NCBI GenBank assembly: GCA_963664845.1 | Contig: OY761615.1 | Location: 1,426,001 to 1,490,000 of the forward strand | Reading direction: 5' to 3' | Source: CAIYTF01 sp963664845 | Lineage (GTDB): Bacteria > Bacteroidota > Ignavibacteria > Ignavibacteriales > Ignavibacteriaceae | DNA: 64,000 bases | Shown: piece after piece, positions 18,056-27,313 of the stretch | How positions within the stretch are numbered: the first letter of the stretch is position 1 | How the letters are laid out: every line of letters begins with the position of its first letter | The notes under the pieces: model-generated | The model's database searches: none | Told to the model about the DNA's origin: nothing | The model's input: only the letters and a program-made list of their open reading frames with translations | Translations under genes and position numbers: made by a program

Positions 18056-18525
18056 CATCAAAAACCGGCCTGCCTGCATTCCGCAGGCAGGCGTTGTATT
18101 CCCGAATAATGTTGAAATTCTTATCTATATAACCGAATTATGGTCAAAAACGGATAATAAAACCGAAATAAAAGCACAAAAAATGCAATAAAAACGTAAT
18201 TATTTGGCAATAAAACACAATTTTTGTAAATATTTCTCCCAATTGTAAGACCCCTCCAATTTCATATATAAGGCGTTACTATCTCCTTTATTGTCTCGTT
18301 GTGCGTAAAATTACAAGATGAAATTTAGTTATAGCGAAATGAATGCCAGGCGCATGAACATTGACCGAAATGAATTTTTGATATGAAATCTGATAGTTGT
18401 TTTAATATAATAAACCTTTCGGAAGATGCATCGCTGCCCGGCAGGACGTCGTCCATGAGCAAGGGGAAAAGTTAATTTCGGACACTATAAAAAGGCCCGA
18501 TCAGGGCATGACCGAGCCAATTTGC
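18056..18525. other. Intergenic region, AT-rich
   Basis: No gene is supported. The hairpin at 18068-18092 is listed separately. The rest is an AT-rich stretch between convergent genes (integrase side on plus, small-gene operon on minus) with no further recognisable signal. Confidence 0.5.
18068..18092. terminator. Perfect GC-rich hairpin, probable bidirectional terminator
   Basis: GCCTGCCTGC (18068-18077) and GCAGGCAGGC (18083-18092) pair perfectly over 10 bp around ATTCC, between convergently transcribed genes. Only a weak T-rich tail follows. It could also be a dispersed palindromic repeat. Confidence 0.55.
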
Positions 18526-18741
18526 CTAATACTGAGAATTATAGAAATCCTCATCCTGGACGGCGCACACAAATTCATTGGCAGCTTTTTCACTGCACTT
18601 CGGGCAAAGCGCGGTTTTAGTGGCGGGACAGTAGAATATCCGGTCGCCTTTGTTGATCACCTGACCACACTTGCAAATTGATCTGAACCGTGCATCTGTC
18701 CAATACGGATCACGGGCATAGGTTTTATGATAGTACTTCAT
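18526..18741 (-). CDS. Small zinc-ribbon-like protein
   Basis: 71 residues with two CxxC-type pairs (ICKCG and ALCPKCS) plus a further cysteine in FYC, consistent with a small zinc-binding fold. The ATG overlaps the stop of the upstream gene (ATGA), so the two are translationally coupled in a minus-strand operon with the ArdC-like gene. Function is unknown; such small accessory proteins are common on mobile elements. Confidence 0.65.
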   Translation of the reverse strand: MKYYHKTYARDPYWTDARFRSICKCGQVINKGDRIFYCPATKTALCPKCSEKAANEFVCAVQDEDFYNSQY

Positions 18742-18962
18742 GACTGAGACCTTTCTTCTGGTTGGTTTTGAAATTCACAATTTTTAGCAGACACCCAGGC
18801 GGAGCCGTGGCCGGCAATTGTTGACTGAGCAACTTTTACCTGAATGGTACGGACGGCTAAAATTTTGGTGGGTATAGTATCACCGGCGCAATTGTGGTAA
18901 TACACAAAGTCGCCGGGCATAAACGGATGGGATTTAATGAGCCTGAAATCATTATCTGACAT
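18738..18962 (-). CDS. Small hypothetical protein, accessory operon
   Basis: 74 residues with short beta-rich segments (GDFVYYHNCAG, IPTKILAVRTIQVKVAQ), suggestive of a small barrel (SH3- or KOW-like). I do not recognise a family. A good ribosome-binding site (AAGGAG) precedes the ATG, and the stop overlaps the next gene's start. It is likely co-transcribed after the ArdC-like gene. Confidence 0.6.
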   Translation of the reverse strand: MSDNDFRLIKSHPFMPGDFVYYHNCAGDTIPTKILAVRTIQVKVAQSTIAGHGSAWVSAKNCEFQNQPEERSQS

Positions 18963-18990
18963 AAAGAAAACTCCTTGTAAAAGGAGCCGC

Positions 18991-19818
18991 TCAGAGAGCG
19001 GCCTCCGGTTGTGGGATTAAAAAGTTAACCGCTTTTTGCGCGGCAATGGCCGCTGACAGGACAAAGGAATTATCGCCCTTGGCCTTTCGGAGCCAGGTTT
19101 CTAAATATGCGCTGGAATTATCAAGAACATTCTGAATACTGCAAAGCCCGAGCAAATAACTTGCGCCTATCTCCGCAATGAGTTCCTCAAAGGCATAGAT
19201 TTCATCGCCCTTGGCAAGATGCCGGACACGGTTTAACCTTTCCGGATGACCTGACCAGTGGATCAGTTCATGAAACTGAGCCGCGAAATATTCTTCTTCG
19301 CATGTAAAGTGCGAAACGTCCGGAGTTGAGATATAATTTTCCTGCTCATTGTAGAAACATCTCTCCAAATTCCGGCGGATGTCCGGGGAATGATTCCCAA
19401 TAATCTGATTTAGCAAATCGATTGGAGCGGATAAAGTGGGCTGCGGAATTTCATAGCTTTCCAGATCTTCCAGGTTGAACACATAAGAGAATTTGAGATA
19501 TGGGAAACGTTTCGTTTCTAGCTCGCCGGATGGCAGGACGTTGTCTATGTCCTGCAGCTTGTAGAAAATGATCTGGCGGCCCTTGGAGCCCGCTTTAATG
19601 CGAAAATTTTTAGTCTTTGCCTGCAGGAACGTAAGGTAAAATGGATTTGAGACGGAATCCATGCAAAGCAGCAGGAAGTTGATTCCCTGGTAAATGTGCT
19701 TTGTAATATAGTTGGCCGGCAGGCCGCCTGCCCAAGGCTGCCGCCAAAAAAGCTGGCCGTTCTCAAGATTCGCAAGAATCCTGGTATTGATAGCATCATA
19801 CATATCGGACCGGTTCAA
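18991..19818 (-). CDS. ArdC-like antirestriction protein
   Basis: The N-terminal ssDNA-binding-like region has MYDAINTRILANLENGQLFWRQPW. A C-terminal zincin-type metallopeptidase domain has HELIHWSGH and the downstream glutamate motif EELIAEIGASYL. This architecture is that of ArdC proteins from plasmids and conjugative elements, which protect incoming DNA from restriction. 275 residues is near the family length. It heads or follows a short accessory operon, with the zinc-ribbon and barrel-like genes immediately downstream. Its presence supports the view that the island transfers between cells as DNA. Confidence 0.85.
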   Translation of the reverse strand: MNRSDMYDAINTRILANLENGQLFWRQPWAGGLPANYITKHIYQGINFLLLCMDSVSNPFYLTFLQAKTKNFRIKAGSKGRQIIFYKLQDIDNVLPSGELETKRFPYLKFSYVFNLEDLESYEIPQPTLSAPIDLLNQIIGNHSPDIRRNLERCFYNEQENYISTPDVSHFTCEEEYFAAQFHELIHWSGHPERLNRVRHLAKGDEIYAFEELIAEIGASYLLGLCSIQNVLDNSSAYLETWLRKAKGDNSFVLSAAIAAQKAVNFLIPQPEAAL

Positions 19819-19845
19819 AGTATCTCCTTTTAGTTAATGAATGAT

Positions 19846-20157
19846 TTAGGAAACCTGATCAACAACGGAGTTTTCCATTCCCGGGAGGCGACTGAGAAAA
19901 AGCCCAGAGCCTGAACAGGACACCGGAAAACCCAGGAATCGAAAAACCCATTTTCGCGGAAATGTGTTACCCGGAATTCCGGCAGTCGGCCGGCACGCCG
20001 GATGCACTTCAAATTCCACGACGGACGGGAACACATCAAAATGATATTTGGCGAAGATTTCATAATCGAGCCATTCCTTTCCCCCGTCCGAACAGGACGG
20101 GATTCTTTCTTTCGAAAAAGCACATTCCCCCCACGAAAAAAAGAAATTGGAGCTCAT
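19846..20157 (-). CDS. Possible small hypothetical protein upstream of ardC-like gene
   Basis: A 103-residue frame with a plausible protein-like centre (EWLDYEIFAKYHFDVFPSVV) begins at an ATG at 20157 and ends 27 bases before the ArdC-like start, same strand. No clear ribosome-binding site is seen, and a competing frame covers the same bases. It could be a real operon member or chance. I recognise no family. Confidence 0.35.
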   Translation of the reverse strand: MSSNFFFSWGECAFSKERIPSCSDGGKEWLDYEIFAKYHFDVFPSVVEFEVHPACRPTAGIPGNTFPRKWVFRFLGFPVSCSGSGLFLSRLPGMENSVVDQVS

Positions 20158-22021
20158 GGCGCATTGAGGGCAAGGGCAGACCGCATACCAATCAGCGCGA
20201 AGCGCAAATAATTGCGGGACTGTTTATATACCCTTGCCCTGAGATTACGGGCGCCATAAATTTGTTTTTGGGGGGAAGGGGCGCTCCGAATGAGATTCAG
20301 GGGTGTTCCGCGTCAGCGGAACCCCTTATTCAGAAAGCACAAGCCCTATTGGGCCAGCCCGGAGGGCATGGAAACCAAACGCGATGCAACGAGCGGGGAT
20401 TTGGGCAGTTTTGCACGTCATCGACCGAAGGCACCCGAAGCAAGCAAGGAACGAGGCTTGCTGACAAGCCAAGGGAGCCGGGCAAAGCTGCACTCAATGA
20501 AAGCAGTACAGGTAGAAGGCTTGGTGCATCAAGGAACGGAGGGGGTTTCGAGTGTGTGGCGTGCGGCATTCGGGATTGCTGAAGGGACGGGATAAGCGAA
20601 GCCAGACGGTGCAGGCTTGCCACCTACAAAAAAATATACCTGAGCCAGAAGTGGCAACCTGTTACCGACGGCAAGCGACCCGTTCCCGGAAGCCAGCCGC
20701 CCAGCCATCCACAGCCCCGGAGAGACGGCTGCACGAAGCCGAAGGAATAGAATGAGGTCACTGCAATGTTGCCGGAACGTACGTGAGGAAGTGCAGGCAA
20801 CTTTGCACTCAAGACAACCAAAGGAACGAAAAGCTTGGTGCGTTGAGGAGTGAAGGGTTTTAAAATGTTTATCCATGCAAACCCTTTGCGACGAAAAAGC
20901 ACGAAGCGGAAAGCAAAGAAAACAAACCGGTGAATCATTGGAACGTTTTGGGGTGGCGGGCGGGGCGATGGAGGGAGAGCAACGGGACTAAAGGGAATGA
21001 AAGATCGCCGATCCCGCGGGGACGCATTTTTGTGAGGGTGGGTTTCAATTATGGGATTAAGGGTGGCGGGTGCAAGTTTGCATAATGTCCGGTTCTACGA
21101 CTTATTCAATCAAAGAAAACCATAAAAGATATTGTTGTAGAACCCGCATTATGTAAGTCAGGCGAAAGAGCGTAAGGGTGGCGCACGGACGTAGAACCGA
21201 GTCATCGAGGGGCGGAGAGGACGCGCTTCTTGCCACCCTGGAGCGACTGAGCCGCAACTTTGACTTGCACCCTTCGAGCCACCTCCCGCATTGTAATACT
21301 TTATCGATTGATGCGGGATAAACTCTTAACCACCCGAACGTTAAAAGGCGCGAATGGTTTATAAGCAGATGGGGTTGGGTGAATGAACCGCGAAACCCGT
21401 TGCTGGCATACATGATCCGAATGTGTCTAACCCGGTCTTAGTAGATCCGGTACCAGTCGAGGGACGAGTCCCCGCGATCTCACATTTATTCGAAGCGGGG
21501 CAGGCTGGGACGGCGTTTATACCGGGATTAAGCCGTCTGGCGAGCGACAATCGGACGCAGGACGAGCCGGCAAGCCAGTCGGCCAATGAAGCGATTGGAA
21601 ACAAACAGAGAATGAAGGTACGTCAGGGCTAACTGAGCGGATGCGTAGCGGAGCGAAGTATAAAAACGAGCCCGGGCTCTGGCGGGCGAAGAAGAACATT
21701 TATTACAACAAGTGAATTAGCTTGTGCTACTTATTACTACCCAATCTAATTCGATTAACATTTTGAATTGGGAAATGAGTATATGTTTTACTCAAATTTT
21801 GAGATGTTTGCTATCTATGCAATCCATGCTCCGTGAGGAAAGCCGATTCCATATATTAAAAAAGGAAAAGTTGGTCGGACGTTTGATATACTGAATAAAT
21901 TAGCTTATATTATAATAGGCTGGTTAGTGTAATGTTCTAAGTTTAATATACAATGGCATGTAGATATTTTTCATCTTTACTCTTGGAGATAGACTTAAAA
22001 GTATGTTAAGGATCATTTTTC
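20158..22021. other. 1.9-kb GC-rich noncoding region with multiple inverted repeats
   Basis: No frame here reads like a protein on either strand. From about 20160 to 21700 the DNA is GC-rich and its plus strand purine-rich, unlike the flanking AT-rich genes. Visible structure includes the hairpin 20301-20325 (arms around GTCA), separated inverted GGGCAAGGG/CCCTTGCCC (near 20170 and 20230), a related motif pair near 20482 and 20796 that includes GCTTGGTGC, and a long imperfect inverted repeat 21078-21098/21137-21156. From about 21700 it becomes AT-rich and should hold the promoter of the csx3-AAA gene. It might be a large structured RNA, a transfer or replication origin, or decayed DNA. Confidence 0.5.
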
Positions 22022-22912
22022 ATGAACCCATTTGATCTAACGGTAACCGAATGCCCAAATTTTCAAATCCTTGATGTTAAATTGAACAAGCAGATTGCTG
22101 TTGATGATTTGCAAACACTTATAATTCCGAAATTCGATACTGATAAAGGAATTATTATATCCGGCCCGCTCACACTTTGGTTCACAGGGTATTTATTACA
22201 AAATATTAAAACCAATTCATGGTTAGCTGTTTTTGACCCACGATTTGGAGCTGTTGTAATCAAAGGGACGCAACAAATAGCACCATTAAAGATCATTCCA
22301 AAAGACGAAATTAAACCATTTCTACAAAGGTCCAAAAAACAAGCCAATATTATTGCAGTTGTGGGGCCTCCTCAAACAGGGAAAACAGTTTTTTTATTTT
22401 CACTTTTTAAAAAAATACTTGATCTAGATTATACTACCATAAATCAATCCGCGATGATACTCAAAGGCTGCCCTGACGGAGAAGGACGTTGGTGCGGAGA
22501 TGTTGACCCGGATTTGGTGAAAATCATCCGATACAAAAATGAATTCACTGAAGATTTTGTCACATTCGTTATAAACCAAATTGCAGCTTTTTCTGAATTA
22601 AAATCATTATTATTTATCGACTGCGGCGGAAAAATAAGTGAAGAAAACAGAAAAATTCTGAGCGCATGTACTTCGGTTATTATACTGGGGAAAAACCCAC
22701 AGGATTTTATCAATTGGCGCGCAATTCTTGACCTCAAAAAAGGCATTAAAATCATAGCCGAAATTACAAGCACGATGGATGAAATTCAGGATAATTTATA
22801 CAATCTGGAACCTGATGGTGTCATCAGGATTACACTTTCAAAGCTTTCTCGTGAAAACCAGAATATCATAATCCCTGAGGCTTTTTTAAAGTTTATTAAA
22901 ACATTAGCTTAG
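22022..22912 (+). CDS. csx3: Csx3-like domain fused to AAA/P-loop ATPase
   Basis: The first ~85 residues resemble Csx3 (Crn3), a ring nuclease that degrades the CRISPR messenger cyclic tetra-adenylate, including KGIIISGPLTLW and WLAVFDPRFGAVVI. Asp72 and Arg74 correspond to the active-site pair of Archaeoglobus Csx3 as I recall it (D69, R71), but the partner histidine position is Lys63. A P-loop NTPase follows, with Walker A GPPQTGKT (115-122) and a Walker-B-like LLFIDCGG. Csx3-AAA fusions are known accessory proteins of type III systems. It is divergent from and near the interference operon. It is a likely off-switch or signal-gated ATPase; activity without the histidine is uncertain. Confidence 0.75.
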   Translation: MNPFDLTVTECPNFQILDVKLNKQIAVDDLQTLIIPKFDTDKGIIISGPLTLWFTGYLLQNIKTNSWLAVFDPRFGAVVIKGTQQIAPLKIIPKDEIKPFLQRSKKQANIIAVVGPPQTGKTVFLFSLFKKILDLDYTTINQSAMILKGCPDGEGRWCGDVDPDLVKIIRYKNEFTEDFVTFVINQIAAFSELKSLLFIDCGGKISEENRKILSACTSVIILGKNPQDFINWRAILDLKKGIKIIAEITSTMDEIQDNLYNLEPDGVIRITLSKLSRENQNIIIPEAFLKFIKTLA

Positions 22913-23015
22913 CTTTTGGCAATAACCAAATTGTGTTTAGCTTAATCAATAACACGCATAGTATCGGTATTCCAATAAAAATGAATCTTGATTAAAAGAA
23001 TAATAGGAGGAAAAA

Positions 23016-24215
23016 ATGTTTAGTTGGTTTTTTACCTGGAGAAGAAAAAGACAATTACGTAAGCAATCTCAGATACAGCACAAGCTTAAGTTAAACACCC
23101 ATAAACTGAAAGCAGCCTGTGTCTCAGAAATTAATGAGCTATATCATGATGTCATGAAAGCATTCGACATGCTCAGTCGAAAGCTTGAAGTAAAAGATAA
23201 GAAAATGAAAATAATTCACGATTCTCCAATCGATAAAAATCAGCTTGAAGAAATAAGTGAGAAGATTGAATCATCATCTACTGATAATACTCAAAAAACA
23301 ACACTTTCTTCAAATGAGACAAAAGACAAATACCCACAAGCTAAAATAGAAAAGATGAAATCGGAACACCGATTTTTTTCGTTTATACTATTTCTATTTA
23401 TAATTGCTGAATCTGGGCTATATTATCTGACGGCTCAGGTATTTTTACCGGGAGGATCGGAAATTCCCAAAATTATTCTGGCACTCTTCTTTGGATTAGT
23501 AATAATGGCAGTTCTTAATTTTTCTTTTGAAAGTCACTTTGAGTATCGGGAATACCTTGCTCAACGCGGAAAACCTGATTTCAGTGAAGAAGTATTAAAA
23601 AACAAACGTGACTTCAGAATTACCGGGTATGTCTTAGCAGTATTAAGTTTTTTTATTATTCTATGGGCTGCGCTGGTCCGTATTAATTACCTTGAACAAA
23701 TGGACTTAAGTGGTTATTCAGTTACCGAAGCAGAAAACTTGAAAATGGTAGGCAAATGGGCTTCATATCTTACACTAACCGTTACATTTGCCCTTGCAAT
23801 ATTTTTAGCCGTTTTGAAAAAACAGCAGAAAGCTAATGCGATAGAATATAAAGTGTATAAGATGTTACGGAAAACCAGAAAAAAATTGAATATTTACAAG
23901 CAAGATCAAATTTCCGCAAAGGGGCAATTCGAAAATGGATATATGAATATTATAGAAATACATTGGCAACTTGTAAAAGAGATGGAGGTTATTTGGGAAA
24001 TTGAATATGATGCGCAGGATAAGGATTTGTTTGAATCCTTTAAGGAGAAAAAACGAAAAGGGAATCTTATAATTAATTCGGTTACATATAAACAATATGA
24101 AGATATTTTGTATGCAGATTACGAATTATTTAAATTTGGAGTTGAAAGAGATGCCAAAATTGCTGAACGTTTAGATTATATCAGAACAAATTTTTATAAG
24201 AGCAAGGAATTATAA
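23016..24215 (+). CDS. Four-helix membrane protein with cytoplasmic coiled coils
   Basis: A basic, coiled-coil-prone N-terminal ~110 residues precede four hydrophobic segments (about 122-142, 152-170, 201-222, 247-265) and a charged C-terminal ~130 residues. I recognise no family. A strong ribosome-binding site (AGGAGG) precedes the ATG. The next gene, a VWA lipoprotein, starts one base after the stop, so the two are very likely co-expressed, probably with the Csx3-AAA gene upstream. Position next to the type III signalling genes suggests an ancillary membrane component, but no CARF or SAVED domain is evident. Function unknown. Confidence 0.7.
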   Translation: MFSWFFTWRRKRQLRKQSQIQHKLKLNTHKLKAACVSEINELYHDVMKAFDMLSRKLEVKDKKMKIIHDSPIDKNQLEEISEKIESSSTDNTQKTTLSSNETKDKYPQAKIEKMKSEHRFFSFILFLFIIAESGLYYLTAQVFLPGGSEIPKIILALFFGLVIMAVLNFSFESHFEYREYLAQRGKPDFSEEVLKNKRDFRITGYVLAVLSFFIILWAALVRINYLEQMDLSGYSVTEAENLKMVGKWASYLTLTVTFALAIFLAVLKKQQKANAIEYKVYKMLRKTRKKLNIYKQDQISAKGQFENGYMNIIEIHWQLVKEMEVIWEIEYDAQDKDLFESFKEKKRKGNLIINSVTYKQYEDILYADYELFKFGVERDAKIAERLDYIRTNFYKSKEL

Positions 24216-24216
24216 T

Positions 24217-25029
24217 ATGAGTGTGTTTACAAGGAGCTGTAAAGCGTTTGCACTAATTAGCTTGCTGTCCTTTTTCTTTATATCCTGTAATAAAATCAAG
24301 AATATTTGGCCTGAGACCAAACCAATTAAAACAACTACAATAGTATGCCTTGTGGATTTTTCAAAAAGTATCCCTGCGAGCACATTAGAATGGTATAGGG
24401 AAACCGTGAATAATAATGTGCTAAAAAATATGGGACTCAAGGATAAAATTGTAATCCTGCCAATTGATTACGGAAGCGAAACCAGCAGTACAGAACTGTT
24501 TTTTGCTGATATGAGCAAAAAAGATTTCAAACGGGAGATGGACTCGCCGGTACAAGGTGATAAACCAGAAAGAAGACGTTTTGAAATCTGCAAAGACAGC
24601 ACTATTAAGTCATTTGATTCAGTTTTTTCTAAGGCAAAAATAGAACGAGGGAAATATGCGTTGGGAACTGATATTATTGGTGGGCTAAAACAAGCCGATA
24701 AATACTTCGCTGGGGATCAAAACAATCTGCTTGTGATTTTTTCGGACATGATTCAGGAAACCGAAGAAATAAACCTTACAAAACAACTTAGGTCAGAGAG
24801 TGACCTTAAAATAATATTTAAGCGGGTTTCTATACCAATCTTAAAAAACGCTGAAGTTGTGGTTATGACGGGAGATCAGCCAGCCGTTAAAATTAATCAA
24901 TATAACCTTTTAAGAAAATTTTGGGAGGAATATTTATCCAAAGCTCACCTAACGCTAACAGAATACCAAAGCGGAGGTACAAATATTCTTGCTGAAAAAA
25001 TTCTGTCCTATCAGAAAAAGCCTAAATAA
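24217..25029 (+). CDS. VWA-domain lipoprotein
   Basis: The signal peptide ends in a lipobox-like FFFISC (Cys24), predicting a lipid-anchored envelope protein. A von Willebrand A domain follows, with the MIDAS motif VDFSKSI (Asp47, Ser49, Ser51), a later ALGTDIIGG threonine loop and LLVIFSDMIQE. These domains bind protein partners through a metal. It starts one base after the membrane protein gene and ends four bases before the convergent csx3-like gene. The pairing suggests the two form a membrane complex. Any role in CRISPR immunity is inference from position. Confidence 0.75.
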   Translation: MSVFTRSCKAFALISLLSFFFISCNKIKNIWPETKPIKTTTIVCLVDFSKSIPASTLEWYRETVNNNVLKNMGLKDKIVILPIDYGSETSSTELFFADMSKKDFKREMDSPVQGDKPERRRFEICKDSTIKSFDSVFSKAKIERGKYALGTDIIGGLKQADKYFAGDQNNLLVIFSDMIQETEEINLTKQLRSESDLKIIFKRVSIPILKNAEVVVMTGDQPAVKINQYNLLRKFWEEYLSKAHLTLTEYQSGGTNILAEKILSYQKKPK

Positions 25030-25032
25030 GCT

Positions 25033-25305
25033 CTATGAAGGATCATGGTTAAAAATTTCAAAATTAGAAATGCCTTGCCCGGGAGCATCATATAAAAGGG
25101 TCTTTGCTTTACCGTGCAAGGCATGTGCTATTTTCAAATACATCCAAATGGGAGCTGCACCTGTCAACGTTATGACATTTCCCGTACCCGCCACTGAAAG
25201 CACTTCCATTATATAAGTATCCATATCAGCCAGTTTTGCATTGGCGCCAGATATTTTATTATATATTACGCTAAGATCAATATTTATTTTATTCACGTGT
25301 GACAT
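25033..25305 (-). CDS. csx3: Small Csx3-like protein (putative ring nuclease subunit)
   Basis: Residues 43-88 (VITLTGAAPIWMYL, AHALH, TLLYDAPGQG) resemble the Csx3 core (xxGxxPIWLY, HxxH, YDPR). His64 and Asp73 keep the nine-residue spacing of the active-site pair recalled for Archaeoglobus Csx3 (H60, D69), but the following arginine is Pro75. The ATG at 25305 overlaps the upstream RAMP gene by 17 bp; a GTG at 25344 would overlap more. It is the last gene of the interference operon. It probably degrades cyclic oligoadenylate, alone or with the Csx3-AAA protein. The family call is by motif and moderate. Confidence 0.6.
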   Translation of the reverse strand: MSHVNKINIDLSVIYNKISGANAKLADMDTYIMEVLSVAGTGNVITLTGAAPIWMYLKIAHALHGKAKTLLYDAPGQGISNFEIFNHDPS

Positions 25306-27313
25306 CACTTGGCAGTGGAAGAACAGGCCTGTTTTTAAATTCACCCAGACTCATATATTCTTGCGGCGGGCTTGGCTTGTGATTGAAATCAAGCATAGCT
25401 TTCAATTCTTTCAGCCGGTCGTTTTCCCAAAGCTCATCAAATGTATGCTCTTTACTGTCATTTTTAAGAGCCTTTAGGATATAGGTTGCAAAGGCATTTT
25501 TATAAGTAATGATTTGCTCAGGCTTCGGTTCCGAATCCCATTCAACAAACAAATCCTTATATCGATTTGGCCTGTCTGACAGAAACAGAGTTGGTGTTAT
25601 TTGTATGGAACCAAGGCCAAGTGGTTTTCCCATCCCTATTTTATGACAGCAACCGTCTGGTAGTTCCAGCGCAAACAAAAGTGCTCCTAGTTCAATTTTC
25701 GAAAGATTTTCGAACCGTAACCTACCCTTAAACACAACACCATCTTTAAGGGGGTTAATTTTTGTGTACTGTTTTTGGTTTAACTCAGTAACATTCCCTG
25801 CATTCTGGATCCAAGATGCATCCTTTCGGTGCCAATATAACTTAAAACCACGGATACAGGAAATTTTCCCTTTATTATCCGGATTATAATGTTTTAATTC
25901 TCTGATATGAGCCGATGTTTGTACAAGATAATGCTGAAAAGTGGTCGGTTTAGGACCCGAGAGAATTTGGGGATGTTTTGCCCCAGAGGTGAGGTGCGTT
26001 TTATCGGATTTTGTGCAAAACGCGTCCTCAAAAAAAACTCTTCCGGCAAATGCGGTTTCATTACCGAATATGGCTTCAGTAATATCAGGAGAAGCGCTTT
26101 CCTGATAAATATGTTCCTTAATAGTATTTTCATAAGCAAGCCTGAACATGCCAGTATGCCCGAAACTAAGAGGAGTACCTTCAATATAGAAACAAGGAAC
26201 ACCATCAGGATTTCTTTCAGCTTCTTTGATTAGATCTACTTCGCTTTTCCTATTTTCATCATTCAAATATTCCAGAACTGAGGTCTGGTAGTCAAGTGGT
26301 ATTCCTTTCGTCATATCTGGAGAATTGATTACCCAATGCATACTTTTATTTCCAAATTTTCCTGAAGCAATTGCATAACCCTCATCAGGGAAACCCAATG
26401 TAGAAATTTGACTCAATCCCGTTAATACTTCTCCTTTTGCAGAGGAGCTATCAAAAAAAACATTTAAGAAACCAGGTTCTTTTAATTTCATTCCAGGCAT
26501 ACCTGTACCATTAATTATTTTGGTACCCTGATTAAAGGAAATTCGATAAAATTGTCTTCCATTTGCATCAATTATTGATGGGCAAATATTATATTCATGG
26601 AACCCGGTTTTTATTAATACTCCGGACTTTATATTCAATTTACTCCCTCCATACGTGCTGCCCATTTTGTTTTGATATTCATCACGCAGGTTACTTCGGT
26701 CAGCAAGTCCGCGAAAGTAAAGACGGTCATTCTGGAAAAACAACAATTTGCTGAAAGAAACGATCTCTGTCATGTTTCGGGTTAAACCACGCAAAGAACT
26801 CCCAGGTAATCTAAATACACCGTCTGCTGGTGAATAAAAGTCGGAAAGACTCCAAAGATATTCCAGACGTTCTTTTTCAAACTTATTTTTCGAAGAATTA
26901 TTCCCTGATTTTTTTGCCTCGCTAATATTTTTGTCAAAGTTAATAAGTCTGTTACTTTCATCTTCAGTAAGGGTATCTCTAATGAAGGTTTCGGTCATCA
27001 GTTTGATCTCAAGATCAATATACCCGGTTTTTAGGTCATCATGATATAAATCGGACGGAGGAATACCATCTTTGTGATCAGATGGAATAACTTTTTGGTT
27101 GAGAGGGACAAAATTATAAGGCGCATGAGCGCGACGGTGTTCTTCATCAATCTTTTTTATATGGTCGGTATAATATCCGACAATTTTCGTTAGCTCTCTA
27201 TCTTCAGCATTTACCTCGAAATTTGGTTCTTCGTCAAACTGCTCTCTCTTGATTTTTGCCAGTTGTTCCTTAAAATCAATAGGTTTTGGATTCTCTTTTT
27301 TATGCTTACTCAT
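25289..27313 (-). CDS. Large type III RAMP protein, TIGR03986-like
   Basis: About 674 residues. The characteristic early segment APYNFVPLNQKV, the RAMP glycine-rich turns (FRLPGSSLRGLTRN; GMGKPLGLGSI) and the size match the TIGR03986 family of type III RAMP proteins, which occur with Csx10 and Csx19. It would be a Cas7-fold backbone or scaffold subunit of the effector complex. Start ATG 27313 is chosen because AGGAGG lies eight bases upstream; in-frame GTG 27322 and ATG 27319 are alternatives. It overlaps its neighbours by a few bases, in keeping with one operon. A charged N-terminal ~60 residues precede the RAMP core. Confidence 0.8.
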   Translation of the reverse strand: MSKHKKENPKPIDFKEQLAKIKREQFDEEPNFEVNAEDRELTKIVGYYTDHIKKIDEEHRRAHAPYNFVPLNQKVIPSDHKDGIPPSDLYHDDLKTGYIDLEIKLMTETFIRDTLTEDESNRLINFDKNISEAKKSGNNSSKNKFEKERLEYLWSLSDFYSPADGVFRLPGSSLRGLTRNMTEIVSFSKLLFFQNDRLYFRGLADRSNLRDEYQNKMGSTYGGSKLNIKSGVLIKTGFHEYNICPSIIDANGRQFYRISFNQGTKIINGTGMPGMKLKEPGFLNVFFDSSSAKGEVLTGLSQISTLGFPDEGYAIASGKFGNKSMHWVINSPDMTKGIPLDYQTSVLEYLNDENRKSEVDLIKEAERNPDGVPCFYIEGTPLSFGHTGMFRLAYENTIKEHIYQESASPDITEAIFGNETAFAGRVFFEDAFCTKSDKTHLTSGAKHPQILSGPKPTTFQHYLVQTSAHIRELKHYNPDNKGKISCIRGFKLYWHRKDASWIQNAGNVTELNQKQYTKINPLKDGVVFKGRLRFENLSKIELGALLFALELPDGCCHKIGMGKPLGLGSIQITPTLFLSDRPNRYKDLFVEWDSEPKPEQIITYKNAFATYILKALKNDSKEHTFDELWENDRLKELKAMLDFNHKPSPPQEYMSLGEFKNRPVLPLPSDVTRE

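Noticed and set aside
19962..20582. 206-residue plus-strand frame
   Set aside because: Low-complexity, Pro/Arg/Gly-rich translation with no protein-like pattern, inside the GC-rich noncoding block and with no ribosome-binding site.
20529..21700. Several 60-115-residue frames on both strands
   Set aside because: Overlapping on both strands, composition driven by GC skew, no starts with ribosome-binding sites, no motifs.
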